Shown: in pieces, positions 1-7,883 of the stretch
How positions within the stretch are numbered: the stretch's first letter is position 1
Layout of the letters: every line of letters begins with the position of its first letter
Assembly: GCA_963720945.1 (NCBI GenBank)
Contig: CAVRHH010000031.1
Span: forward strand, 372,001 to 436,000
DNA: 64,000 bases
From: Bog-532 sp963720945
GTDB taxonomy: Bacteria > Actinomycetota > Actinomycetes > Streptosporangiales > Streptosporangiaceae
Direction: 5' to 3'
Notes under the pieces: model-generated
Databases searched by the model: none
What the model was told of the DNA's origin: nothing
The model's input: the letters and a program-made list of their open reading frames with translations, nothing else
Position numbers and translations under genes: made by a program

Positions 1-340
1 CGATTTCGCTGATGTCCAGCTGGTAGTCGGCGCCCCGGAAGTGGTAGCGCCCGTGGTCGACGCGGTTGGGCCACGGCGTGAGCAGCTGCCCGTCGGCGAA
101 GGGCGGCAGCTCGTCCGGCGGGTAACCCAGCAGCACGGGGGTGCCGTCCTGGCTGAGCTCGCGCAGCCCGGCGCCCAGTCCGGTCACCACGGCCCGGTAC
201 GTCCCGGCGGACAGCTCGTACTGCTCACCCGTGACCGGGACACGTGGTTCCGGGCCTGGCTCCTGGCCTGGCTCCGGGGCTGCCGGGCCGGCCGTGGTGC
301 CGGACGCGTGGGGGGCCATGGGCGGAGTGTGCGGCGTCAT
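1..340 (-). CDS. Aldose 1-epimerase-like protein (3' part outside window)
   Basis: Only the N-terminal 113 codons are present; the gene runs off the left edge. After a Pro/Gly/Ala-rich leader of about 35 residues it reads GEQYELSAGTYRAVVTGLGA, then LLGYPPDELPPFADGQLLTPWPNR and HGRYHFRGADYQL. This is the start of the galactose-mutarotase beta-sandwich fold (anomer interconversion of aldoses), including the PWPNR segment typical of these epimerases. ATG 340 is chosen because AGGA lies 8 nt upstream; ATG 349 and ATG 319 are in-frame alternatives. It lies 86 bp downstream of the DUF2877 gene on the same strand. The catalytic His/Glu residues would lie outside the window, so activity cannot be judged. 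Confidence 0.8.
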   Translation of the reverse strand, partial: MTPHTPPMAPHASGTTAGPAAPEPGQEPGPEPRVPVTGEQYELSAGTYRAVVTGLGAGLRELSQDGTPVLLGYPPDELPPFADGQLLTPWPNRVDHGRYHFRGADYQLDISEI

Positions 341-426
341 GGGTGTCATCCTGGCAGTGCGCCGCTGGCGCGCGCCAGGGCACCGGACGGGGGCAGGGCA
401 CCGGACGGGTCAGGCACAGAAACGCG

Positions 427-1389
427 TCAGGGTACGGAAAGGGTGAGCGCCGCGCCGCATCCAGCCATGAGACCCCAGGTCAGGTCGGCTCCCGCGGCCC
501 GCCCCGCGGTCAGCAGGCGCCGCGCCGCGGGCTCGGCCGGTTCCTCTCCCGCGAAACCGTGCAGCACCGCCGACACCTCCTCCGCGGCCTGGCCGCGCGC
601 GGCGCAGTGCAGCAGCGCGGCGGCCAGGACGGTGGTCCGCTGCTCGGCGTAACACGTGACCGCCGCACCGAGCCAGTCGGCGAGCCATACCGCCCGCATT
701 CCGCCGGCCGTGGCGCCGCCCAGCAGACGGAGCGCCAGCAGCAGGCCACTGATCATGCTGTCCCCGCTCGGCATCAGCCCGGGGCCGAGGCCCACCAGGC
801 TTTCGGCCAGCTCGACCGCGCCGGCGAGGTCACCGGCGGCGCAGCAGGCGGCGAGGGCGGCGGGCCCGTCATGGCCCTCCAGGCCGGGCCGGCCGCCGGC
901 CGCCGAATACACCCGGGCCAGGGTAGCCAGCCCGTGCTCCAGGCGCCCCCGGGACAGCGGGCCGAACACGGGACACGGATCCCACCAGCGGCGGACCTGG
1001 ACGTCCATTCCGCCGACCAGAACCCGGTCGTTGCCCGCCCACGCTTCATCCCCCTCGCCCACCAGGCCGTACGCCGCCAGGCCGCCCGGCTCCGCGGCTG
1101 CCTCCTGGGCCGGAAGCTTCAGGGTGATCGCGTTCGGCAGGCAGATCGCGCCGGGTGCGGTCAGCGCGATGACCTGCGGCTCACCAGCGTGCGCACCGAA
1201 GCCCACGTAGATGACATCAGTCAGCGCCGCGATGACGCGGCCGGGCTGGAGCGGCGAACGCAGCAGGCGGTGCAACGCCAGGCTCGCCACACCCGGCACG
1301 GCGCGCGGCAGTGGTCTGGCGGGCGGGGTCCGTGGCGCTATCGCTGGCTCGCTCAGCACAGAAGCCGGCGGGATTCGCGAATAAGCCAT
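427..1389 (-). CDS. DUF2877 domain protein (AllH-like)
   Basis: A 320-residue protein of the DUF2877 family. The family signature is near residue 220 as GLGPGLMPSGDSMISGLLLA (usual form GLGPGLTPSGDD). Family knowledge: DUF2877 proteins are the AllH subunit of oxamate carbamoyltransferase in anaerobic allantoin use, working with FdrA (AllF) and DUF1116 (AllG) subunits. Neither partner is in this window, so that role is only a possibility here. Start: ATG 1389 follows a GGGGG ribosome site; the reading frame opens further upstream to 1536 but without family-like sequence. No signal peptide or membrane segment is seen. Probably soluble and cytoplasmic. Confidence 0.75.
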   Translation of the reverse strand: MAYSRIPPASVLSEPAIAPRTPPARPLPRAVPGVASLALHRLLRSPLQPGRVIAALTDVIYVGFGAHAGEPQVIALTAPGAICLPNAITLKLPAQEAAAEPGGLAAYGLVGEGDEAWAGNDRVLVGGMDVQVRRWWDPCPVFGPLSRGRLEHGLATLARVYSAAGGRPGLEGHDGPAALAACCAAGDLAGAVELAESLVGLGPGLMPSGDSMISGLLLALRLLGGATAGGMRAVWLADWLGAAVTCYAEQRTTVLAAALLHCAARGQAAEEVSAVLHGFAGEEPAEPAARRLLTAGRAAGADLTWGLMAGCGAALTLSVP

Positions 1390-1956
1390 GTGTGACCCCC
1401 TTTCCCGATGTACGCCCTGTCGTCCACCGTACCGGCCGGGAAAGCCCGGAGCATGGCAGCAGAGAACCCGTGACGGGCCATTCATAGCGCGGCGCCGTTC
1501 GGCAAAAGATAAAAATAGTCCCGGCAGAATCCGCAATAGCGAGAATAGCGCCGGTAGTATCCACCGGGCCCGGAGGAAATAAGAAACGATCCTTTTTGCG
1601 GCATCTCAGCTGCGCCGCGAGACCACTCTCAGCCGCTGATAATCAATTCCCGGTCCGCGGTGGCTAACGGGCAAGCGGACTGGGCCGGCGGGGCTGCTTG
1701 GGGAGCGGGGGACCGTCAGCCCCGCCGACAATTGAACCCTAGCCGTCCCGGCCGCCGGAGCGGAGCCCATTGATAAACCATGTAAGATTTCTGACATAGT
1801 TTCGTTCAGTGATCATACTGAGTGCTTTTGCGGTCGCTGTGCCCTGTTGCCGAAGAAACATCCGAGTGATTGCGGCAAGCCGCAGTGACCAGGACGCCGG
1901 GAGATAAGTGACAGGCCGGCAGCCCACGCCAGAAGACCGGGAACCCGTGTCGGTTG
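1390..1956. other. Intergenic region, presumed promoter of the DUF2877 gene
   Basis: No protein-like frame with start and codon bias is seen in these 567 bases. The stretch 1480-1660 is AT-richer than its surroundings (for example AAAAGATAAAAATAG near 1505) and probably holds the minus-strand promoter of the DUF2877 gene. The rest is the 3' flank of the Trp-repeat gene. No strong hairpin with a T-run was found. Confidence 0.4.
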
Positions 1957-3960
1957 TCAGTGGCCTGATGACGGGTAGCCGGGCTGCGCCGACCTGCTGC
2001 GGTGGCCCGGGGGAGCGGTCTGCGGCCCGAGGTGGCCGCTGCGGATGGCCTCGGCCGCCAGAATGCCGAAGAGGTAGAAGTACGCCGCCTCCTCGTCCTC
2101 GAAGAAACGAACCTCGTGCCGCGTCCGGTCGGCCGAACTGAATACCTCGTAGCCGCCCCTGGCGTGCACCAGGCACATGGCACCGTCGACCTCGGTGTCC
2201 ACCGCGTACGACGACTGCGGAATGGAGGCCTGGTCCAGGAGCTGGGAGAAGACCGCCTGCGCGGTCACCCGCGTCCGGCGGCCCGACCGCCGGCCGCCGT
2301 GCCGGCCCGCCTGCGCCACCGCCGGAGCGCCCGGAGCGCCCCCGGCACCCGCAGGGCTCACCGCTTCCGGCGTGCTCACGGCTGCGCCGTACGACCCGTT
2401 CATGGCGGCCGTTTCGCGCGCCAGCGGCGGATCGTCGTAGCCGTTCTTCCGGTGGCTGAAGGGCTGCGGGCCACTGGCCGGCCCGCTGGTGGCCAGGTCA
2501 CTGGGGGGCAGCCCGCTGTCGATGGCGAGCCGCGGCGGCGCGTTATAGCCGTTGGCGCTGGCCGGCGCGCTCCAGCGGCCCGAGTCCTGGGGGGTGGGGG
2601 AACCGTGCCAGACCGCGGCCGCGTCCGGGGTCCGCTGGTGGCTGCCGGGGCGCAGCACCTCGTTCGGTTCCCAGTCCGCCGGCTCGCGGGGGTCCACCTC
2701 GGCGGACCGCGCGTGCATCGGGCGTGCCGGGCGCTGGCCCCACGGGACCACCGGTGCGTCCCATTCCCCGGAACTCTGCGGGTTCCAGGCGACCGTGTCC
2801 TGCGGATCCCAGCGGTCTGCCGGTTCCCAGCGCTCAACCTCCCGCCGCCCGGCCGGTGCCACCTCGCGCATGTCCCAGCCGTCAGCCGCGTCCCGGGTGT
2901 CCCGCCCATCGTGGAGGTCGCGGGCATTCCGCACATCGCGGGCCGCCGCGTCGGCGATCTCCGCGGCGCTCCAGCCGCCGCCGTTACGGCCCGCCGCCTG
3001 GGCGTCGGCAGCGTTCCAGCCGCCGCTGTTGCGGCCCGCCGCCTGGGCGTCGGCGGCGTTCCAGCCGCCGCTGTTGCGCGCCGCGGCCTCGGCAACGTCC
3101 GCGGCGTTCCAGCTTCCGGTGTTCCGCCGCGCCGGCAGCGCCCCCCGGGCGTGGCTGGCTTCCCGTGCGGCCCGTTCGGCTACTTCACGCGCATCCCACG
3201 CGCCGGTGTCGGGTGCTTCCCAGCCCCCGGTGTCCCGGGCGCGCCAGCCGCCCCGGCCACGCGGGAACGGCCCGTCGGGCTCCGGCAGGTCTAGCGGGTC
3301 CACGTCGCGCATGGCCGCCCAGGTGCCGGTGTCACGGGGATCCTGGGCCTGCTCGTCACGCAGGTCCCAGCCGCCGCCGTTCCAGCCGCCCGGCTCACGC
3401 GGTCCCCGTGCCCCGGGCGCCCACGACGGCCCGGTGTCCACGAGTTCCCGTGGCGCCCCGACGGCACGCAGGGGGCCGGTGTCGGGCGCGTCGCCGTATT
3501 CGCGCGGATTGGACGCCCAGGTCTCGCGGGGGCCCGCGTCCCAGGAGCCGGGCGGGCTGCCATCGTCCAGGATGGCGAGCTCGTATTCGCCCCGCTCTTC
3601 GCGTAGTTCCTGGATCTCCTGCCGCGGCACCACGACCTCGAACACGCCGCGGTCCACTTCCCAGAAGCCGAGCCGCCGCGCCAGGTACAGGTCGCGGCCG
3701 AGGTAGGCGATGTGCACCCGGTCGCCCAGGTCATCGAGCACCATGCAGCGCTCGCCGCGGTACCGCCCGATGGGGCGCGATTCCCACAGGGCGTCGATCT
3801 CCTCCACGCTGACGCGCTTGCGCCAGTGGCCCGACGAGGAACGGAAACCCAGGTTCTCGGGCGGCGGGCAGGCCGCAAACAGGGTCACTTCTTCGTCCGA
3901 CGGCCCGACGCCTGCTTGGTAGGACGCGCCCTGGAAGCTCGCCATGAGCCGGTATCGCAT
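1957..3960 (-). CDS. Uncharacterised protein with long Trp-containing repeat linker
   Basis: A 667-residue protein with three parts. Residues 1-135 form a compact, probably folded domain (MRYRLMASFQGASYQAG...YRGERCMVLDDLGDRVHIAYLG). Residues about 140-545 are low complexity, rich in Gly, Asp, Arg, Asn and regularly spaced Trp, with motifs DTGxW, GGWNAADAQAAG and WDP. A 15-residue unit is nearly identical in tandem around residues 290-335. Residues about 560-650 form a second compact domain (VFSQLLDQASIPQSSYAVD...FFEDEEAAYFYLFGIL). No signal peptide or membrane segment. Its ATG begins 2 bp after the stop of the upstream gene, so the two are surely cotranscribed. I do not recognise a function; the N- and C-domains recall paired actinobacterial proteins found near TNT-type toxins, but this is a weak memory, not a call. 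Confidence 0.75.
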   Translation of the reverse strand: MRYRLMASFQGASYQAGVGPSDEEVTLFAACPPPENLGFRSSSGHWRKRVSVEEIDALWESRPIGRYRGERCMVLDDLGDRVHIAYLGRDLYLARRLGFWEVDRGVFEVVVPRQEIQELREERGEYELAILDDGSPPGSWDAGPRETWASNPREYGDAPDTGPLRAVGAPRELVDTGPSWAPGARGPREPGGWNGGGWDLRDEQAQDPRDTGTWAAMRDVDPLDLPEPDGPFPRGRGGWRARDTGGWEAPDTGAWDAREVAERAAREASHARGALPARRNTGSWNAADVAEAAARNSGGWNAADAQAAGRNSGGWNAADAQAAGRNGGGWSAAEIADAAARDVRNARDLHDGRDTRDAADGWDMREVAPAGRREVERWEPADRWDPQDTVAWNPQSSGEWDAPVVPWGQRPARPMHARSAEVDPREPADWEPNEVLRPGSHQRTPDAAAVWHGSPTPQDSGRWSAPASANGYNAPPRLAIDSGLPPSDLATSGPASGPQPFSHRKNGYDDPPLARETAAMNGSYGAAVSTPEAVSPAGAGGAPGAPAVAQAGRHGGRRSGRRTRVTAQAVFSQLLDQASIPQSSYAVDTEVDGAMCLVHARGGYEVFSSADRTRHEVRFFEDEEAAYFYLFGILAAEAIRSGHLGPQTAPPGHRSRSAQPGYPSSGH

Positions 3961-3962
3961 GC

Positions 3963-4454
3963 TCAGACCTCCCTCGTCGGCCGTCGCCAGGCCAGGCCGT
4001 CAAACCGGGCGATGAGGTCATCGCCGCGCGCGGTGAGCCGGGATATCGAGGCGCCTACCGGGATGGGCATGGGATCGGTGTAGAACTCCGGAATGACCCG
4101 GACGTGCGAGGTTGCCATCGTGGCGCGCGCCGACGGGGACAGCTCCTGCCAGCCGCCGCCCGGCTCGCCGGGCCCCGAGGCCGCGACGTAGGTGTCCATC
4201 TCCCGGGCCAGCCAGGACAGGAAGTACACCTCCGGCACGTCGGCGGTGAATTCGGAGCCCTCGTAGCCGAGCCCGAGCGCAACGAAACATTCCGCTGGAT
4301 CACGGAAAGCGACGTCGTGACCACGGTAGACGAATCCGGCGATGACGGAGCGCTGGCCATTGAGATACGGACCCACCAGGCGCGGCGGTATGACCTTCCG
4401 CATTGGCGTGCCCGGCGCGATGCTCATGCTCGGCTGCTCGGTCCGGGTTACCAT
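3963..4454 (-). CDS. Uncharacterised partner of the Trp-repeat protein
   Basis: A 163-residue protein, first gene of a two-gene minus-strand unit (2 bp gap to the Trp-repeat gene). It contains VIPPRLVGPYLNGQRSVIAG, FVALGLGYEGSEF, VYFLSWLAREMDTY and PEFYTDPMPIPVGASISR. These look like a conserved soluble domain without membrane segments. No catalytic motif is evident. Starts at ATG 4454 and ATG 4427 are both possible and neither has a clear ribosome site; the second gives MSIAPGTPMRKVIPPRL. The tight coupling suggests the two products act together, possibly as a complex. Function unknown. Confidence 0.7.
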   Translation of the reverse strand: MVTRTEQPSMSIAPGTPMRKVIPPRLVGPYLNGQRSVIAGFVYRGHDVAFRDPAECFVALGLGYEGSEFTADVPEVYFLSWLAREMDTYVAASGPGEPGGGWQELSPSARATMATSHVRVIPEFYTDPMPIPVGASISRLTARGDDLIARFDGLAWRRPTREV

Positions 4455-5030
4455 GCCGCCGACACAAGAGTCGGCCGGTCAGGGAAGCGACGCGTGCGGC
4501 GCACGCGGCGTACGGGGCGCACACGGCGTGCGGGGCGTGCGGGGCCAAGGCGGTCCTGTCCGCTCCCCGCGGCGCCGCGGGGAGGGTACGCGACGGCCCG
4601 CCACCCAACCGCGAACCTCACTTGAAGCTCCTCTCCGCGTACCCCGGCCAAATCCCCGACCTTCACGCCTGGGAAGAGGCCAATCTCTTCCCCGGTGCAG
4701 TGCTGTGCCGTTCATGAGAGTCCCATATCCCCTATGCGCTCTCAACTGATTCGGCCAATCACGTGACACTCATCCTGGTCAGGACCGTAATAACAAGCGC
4801 TCTATTACTACCTGAAGCCGTCTGGTTACAAGAAGCTAATTGACCAGCGAACGAAATTTACCGGGCAGCGCCCTCTTCCGGTGCGCCGTTAGCGACGATC
4901 TTGTGATAGGGCACACGGTGTGCACAATTTCGGAAGTGCGCCGCCATCGAGCGAGGAAAAATAGCCTTTGACCGCATCCGTACCGTATGGGTACACCTGG
5001 GCGGTTCGCGGGCTGGCCGACTGCGCGCCA

Positions 5031-5103
5031 CAGGCGGCCCGGGCGGTCCGGGCGGCGCGGGCGCCCCAGGCGGCGCGGGCGGTCCGGGCGGCGCGGGCGG
5101 CGC
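5031..5103. repeat. GGCGGNCCGGGC-type tandem repeat, collagen-like in one frame
   Basis: About 73 bases built only from variants of a 9-12 bp unit (GGCGGTCCG, GGCGGCGCG). On the plus strand one frame reads Gly-Gly-Pro/Ala repeats up to TAA 5104-5106, but no start codon precedes it in that frame. It is therefore treated as a noncoding repeat lying just before the SseB-like promoter. Confidence 0.6.
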
Positions 5104-5120
5104 GTAACCGGCGCACCGCG

Positions 5121-5126
5121 TAAGGT
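5121..5126 (+). promoter_or_regulatory. -10 box TAAGGT, leaderless start of SseB-like gene
   Basis: TAAGGT fits the actinobacterial -10 pattern TANNNT and ends 7 nt before GTG 5134. Transcription would start at or next to the start codon, giving a leaderless mRNA. No clear -35 is seen. Confidence 0.4.
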
Positions 5127-5133
5127 CAGAGCC

Positions 5134-5943
5134 GTGGCTGGGCTGAACTCCGGCGGCCAGCGCGTCGCCGGGGACGATGGGAGGGCGGATCCGCGTCTCG
5201 CGGCCCTCCTCGCCGCCTACGCGGCCGGCCAGGAACCCGAAGGCACCGTGCTGGCCGCCCTGTCCGCCGCGCGGCTGCTGGTTCCGCTGGTCGAGCGCGA
5301 GGCCGGCGAACTCGCGGACACCGGACCGGGCGCCAGCCCGGAGAACGCCGGCCCGGAGAACGCCGGCCACCGGGAACACGGCCACCCGGAGAACGCTGGG
5401 CACCCGGAACACGATCACCCGGAACACGGGGCCTGTGCCGCCTCTAAGGAGATGGCCTTCCCGACCCTTATCGGGCGGGACGGCCGCGCGGCGCTGCTCG
5501 CCTTCACCTCGCTGGACGCCCTGATCCGCTGGCGGCCTGACGCGCGTCCCGTCCCGGCCCCGGCCGCGCAGGTGTGGGGCACGGCCACCGGCAGCCAGTG
5601 CGCCGTGGTGATCGACGTGGCGGGGCCGGTCCCGCTCGCCGTCGACGGCGCCCGGCTGCACGCCCTGGCGAACGGCGAACCGCCGCCCGCTCCGCAGGAC
5701 GATCCCGACGTGCGGGCCCAGGTCGCCGACGTCCTCGCCGCCCAGCCCGCCATCGTCGGCGTGCGGCTGGCGGGGGGAACCGAAGGTACCGACCTCGCCG
5801 TCCGTCTCGAGTTCCGCCCGGGTGGTACGTCACCGCCGGTGCAGAGCGTGGCCGAGGCGATCGCGACCCGGCTCGCCGGGCGGCTGCGCCGGGGGATCGA
5901 GGTCTCGGCGGTGCCCGCCCGGGCTGCGGGCACGCCCGGATGA
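5134..5943 (+). CDS. SseB family protein
   Basis: A 269-residue protein with an SseB N-terminal-type domain: LAALLAAYAAGQEPEGTVLA near residue 20, then AFPTLIGRDGRAALLAFTSL near residue 108 and PVPLAVDGARLHALANGE. A 30-residue insert at about 65-95 is a His/Glu/Pro/Asn repeat (variants of GHPEN). GTG 5134 is preferred over ATG 4987: the upstream extension is pure Arg/Gly from the repeat tract, and a -10 box sits just before the GTG. The stop overlaps the prepilin peptidase start (ATGA), so the two are translationally coupled. Family role is poorly defined; SseB-like proteins are often linked to secretion or serine-metabolism phenotypes. Confidence 0.75.
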   Translation: MAGLNSGGQRVAGDDGRADPRLAALLAAYAAGQEPEGTVLAALSAARLLVPLVEREAGELADTGPGASPENAGPENAGHREHGHPENAGHPEHDHPEHGACAASKEMAFPTLIGRDGRAALLAFTSLDALIRWRPDARPVPAPAAQVWGTATGSQCAVVIDVAGPVPLAVDGARLHALANGEPPPAPQDDPDVRAQVADVLAAQPAIVGVRLAGGTEGTDLAVRLEFRPGGTSPPVQSVAEAIATRLAGRLRRGIEVSAVPARAAGTPG

Positions 5944-6719
5944 CCTCCTGGCCCGGGGTGGTCATCGCGGGCGCCGCCGGGCTGCTGATCGGCGGTTACG
6001 TCACCGTGCTCATCGAGCGGGTCCCCGCGTCGCGGACGATCTCCGGCTCCTTCGGCGAGCTGACCCGGCACCCGCTGGGGGAGTGCCCGCACTGCGCCGC
6101 CGCGCTAGGCGCCGCGGACATCGTCCCGCTGCTCGGGTGGGCCCGGACGGGCGGCGCCTGCCGGCACTGCGGCGAGGCGTACGGGGCCTGGCACCCGGCC
6201 GCCGAACTGCTTGCCGCGTTCCTCTTTGCCCTGCTGGGGCTGCGCTTCGGCGTCAGCCCGGCGCTGCCCGCTTATCTCTACCTGGCCGCGGTCGCCGTCG
6301 CGCTCGCCTTCATCGACGTCGCGCACCGGCGGCTGCCCGACATGCTCACGCTGCCGTCCTACCTGGTGGCGTTCGCGTTGCTGGGCGTGGCCACCCCGTT
6401 CACCCGGCACGGCGCCAGCCACCTCATTCACGCGTGCATCGGGCTGGCCTGCGCATCGGCCTTCTACCTGATCCTCACGCTGGTCTACCCGGCCGGCATC
6501 GGCTGGGGCGACGTCAAGCTGTCCGGGCTGCTCGGCCTGTACCTCGGCTGGATCGGGCCCGCCGCGCTCATCCTCGGCGTGGCCGGCGGGTTCGTGCTGG
6601 CCGCCGTGGCGGGCGTCGGGCTCATCGTGGCGGGCCGGGCCACCCGCAGGTCCCAGATCGCGTTCGGCCCGTTCATGCTGGCCGGCGCGATCGCGGTGAT
6701 CGCTTCCCTGGGCCCGTAG
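5940..6719 (+). CDS. Type IV prepilin peptidase / leader peptidase
   Basis: A 259-residue polytopic membrane aspartyl protease that cleaves prepilin-type leaders at the inner membrane face. Both catalytic aspartates are visible: AFIDVAHRRLPD near residue 125 and GWGDVKL near residue 190. The N-terminal zinc-binding methylase-type region is intact, with CPHC and CRHC pairs near residues 45 and 70. This is the PilD-like bipartite form rather than the short Tad-type peptidase. Six to eight hydrophobic segments. ATG 5940 overlaps the upstream stop. In related actinomycetes such a gene sits next to aroE-aroC; here no aroE is present. Substrate pilin genes are not in this window. Confidence 0.9.
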   Translation: MTSWPGVVIAGAAGLLIGGYVTVLIERVPASRTISGSFGELTRHPLGECPHCAAALGAADIVPLLGWARTGGACRHCGEAYGAWHPAAELLAAFLFALLGLRFGVSPALPAYLYLAAVAVALAFIDVAHRRLPDMLTLPSYLVAFALLGVATPFTRHGASHLIHACIGLACASAFYLILTLVYPAGIGWGDVKLSGLLGLYLGWIGPAALILGVAGGFVLAAVAGVGLIVAGRATRRSQIAFGPFMLAGAIAVIASLGP

Positions 6720-6721
6720 GT

Positions 6722-6991
6722 CAGCGGTCATCACGGGATCCCGCCGGCCCCTGGGTGCCGGCCAGGGTGGACGAGACCTGGCTGAGGCGGTTGGGGGCGG
6801 ATTCCGGCAGGGACTGTACGACGTAGCTGCGCTGGCCCGGACGGCGACCGCGATCACCTCGCCCAGCGAGATACCCGGCGCACTCGGCCGGTACCAGGAA
6901 TTGCGGCTCGGCCCGGCCGCTCAGCACGTCGCGGTCAGCGAGCGGGCCACGGCCGACTACCTGGCACACGCAGCGGCGAGGCTGGGCCCGT
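6722..6991 (+). pseudogene. Coding-like remnant without start codon
   Basis: From about 6780 to the TGA at 6989-6991 one plus frame has strong G/C third positions and protein-like content: LAEAVGGGFRQGLYDVAALA and later RYQELRLGPAAQHVAVSERA. No ATG or GTG occurs in this frame after the preceding gene. It looks like the 3' end of a lost gene. Family not recognised. The interval 6720-7094 otherwise holds only the ribosome site of the next gene. Confidence 0.3.
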
Positions 6992-7094
6992 GACCGTTAC
7001 CGTTGACGACACCGGCTCGTGACGACACCGGCTCGCCCGGCCTGCACCACCGATCAACTAGCTCGGCGCCCCGCGCCGCGGAAGGAGAACCACG

Positions 7095-7412
7095 ATGCCT
7101 GACGAGTCCCCCAGTCCCGCACCAACATGGCAGCCGCCACCTGACTCCGAGCAGTTCGGCGGTGACCTGGACGCCGCTGAGCGGCGCGACCTGCCCGACT
7201 CGGCCTATGCCTTCCCACGGCAGCGCAAGGAACCGCTGAACTCGGCAAGCCATGTGCGGAGCGCGCTGAGCCGCTTCGGCCAGGTCACCGACGTGAGCGA
7301 CGCTGACCGTGCGCTCGCCTTCGAAAACATCCGCCTCGCCGCGTCCTACTTCGATGCCCACATGACCGAGAAGTCGTGGCACGATCTCATGCCCCCACCC
7401 GGCGGCCGCTGA
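7095..7412 (+). CDS. Small conserved protein with LPDSAYAFP motif
   Basis: A 105-residue soluble protein. Its middle reads RRDLPDSAYAFPRQRKEPLN followed by ASHVRSALSRFGQV and ends KSWHDLMPPPGGR. The LPDSxFAFPxxRKEPLxxASHVRxAxxRFxQV pattern is a known short domain of actinobacterial and phage-related small proteins (DUF6582-like); its function is unknown. ATG 7095 follows GAAGGAGAACCACG, a good ribosome site. It stands alone between two stretches of decayed sequence. No cysteine cluster, membrane segment or signal peptide. Confidence 0.65.
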   Translation: MPDESPSPAPTWQPPPDSEQFGGDLDAAERRDLPDSAYAFPRQRKEPLNSASHVRSALSRFGQVTDVSDADRALAFENIRLAASYFDAHMTEKSWHDLMPPPGGR

Positions 7413-7883
7413 CGCCGCTGCCGCCTAGATCCTGACCGGGTACCGGTCAGGAGCCGCCGGCTGCATCCCGCGTGCTCTCGTGACGCCAGTGCCGGCCGAA
7501 TTCGCCGTCATGAAGCCTGCGCAGCAGATGCGCGTGGTGATCCAGCCGGTCGGCGGCACGCAGCATCTCCCCCGATGACACCAGCTGCCGCACGGCCGCC
7601 AGCCGGTCCTGCTCATACTGCCGCAGGGTTCGTATGAACGGCGTCTGCGGCGCGGGACGGCGGCACGGCGAACCCTGCCACGTCGCCTGCGACAGGGGCC
7701 TGCCCGGTCAGGTGCTCATGACTGCGTAGACAATGTAATTTCCATGATCGAGGGCACTACCAGCTGGTCAAAACGCTGGCCTATCGGCTTGGGGGGAACT
7801 TGGCCCAGGGTACGCATGGGGCCCGGTCGGCGCGATGCTGGTAGGAGTCGTCACCCGGCAATCACCCGGCAAGGGAGAGACCG
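7413..7883. other. Intergenic region with minus-strand coding-like segment
   Basis: About 470 bases without a clear gene. On the minus strand 7447-7707 is open and protein-like (next entry). From 7708 to 7883 the sequence is AT-richer near 7728-7745 and ends in the ribosome site of the dehydrogenase gene. Confidence 0.4.
7447..7593 (-). CDS. Possible small protein or gene remnant
   Basis: A minus-strand frame open from 7707 to the TGA at 7447 reads TPFIRTLRQYEQDRLAAVRQ, then LVSSGEMLRAADRLDHHAHLL and ends RRLHDGEFGRHWRHES. It is helix-like and charged, with G/C third positions. Possible starts are GTG 7593 or ATG 7566 (GGGGGAG directly before it); nothing upstream in frame starts with ATG. 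It could be a 48- or 39-residue protein, or the remains of a longer gene. Family not recognised. Confidence 0.3.
   Translation of the reverse strand: MRQLVSSGEMLRAADRLDHHAHLLRRLHDGEFGRHWRHESTRDAAGGS

Larger units (their letters stand above)
4455..5133. other. Divergent intergenic region
   Basis: About 680 bases between the minus-strand two-gene unit and the SseB-like gene. It holds a perfect 8-bp hairpin (GGGAAGAG 4671-4678, CTCTTCCC 4685-4692) and an AT-rich tract at about 4735-4865 that probably contains the minus-strand promoter. A GC-only repeat tract lies at 5031-5103. No convincing gene is seen. Confidence 0.45.

Noticed and set aside
4858..5661. Minus-strand proline-rich reading frame
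   Set aside because: It lies opposite the SseB-like gene and the GC repeat tract; its Pro/Ala/Gly content follows from the repeat, and the plus-strand gene has family similarity.
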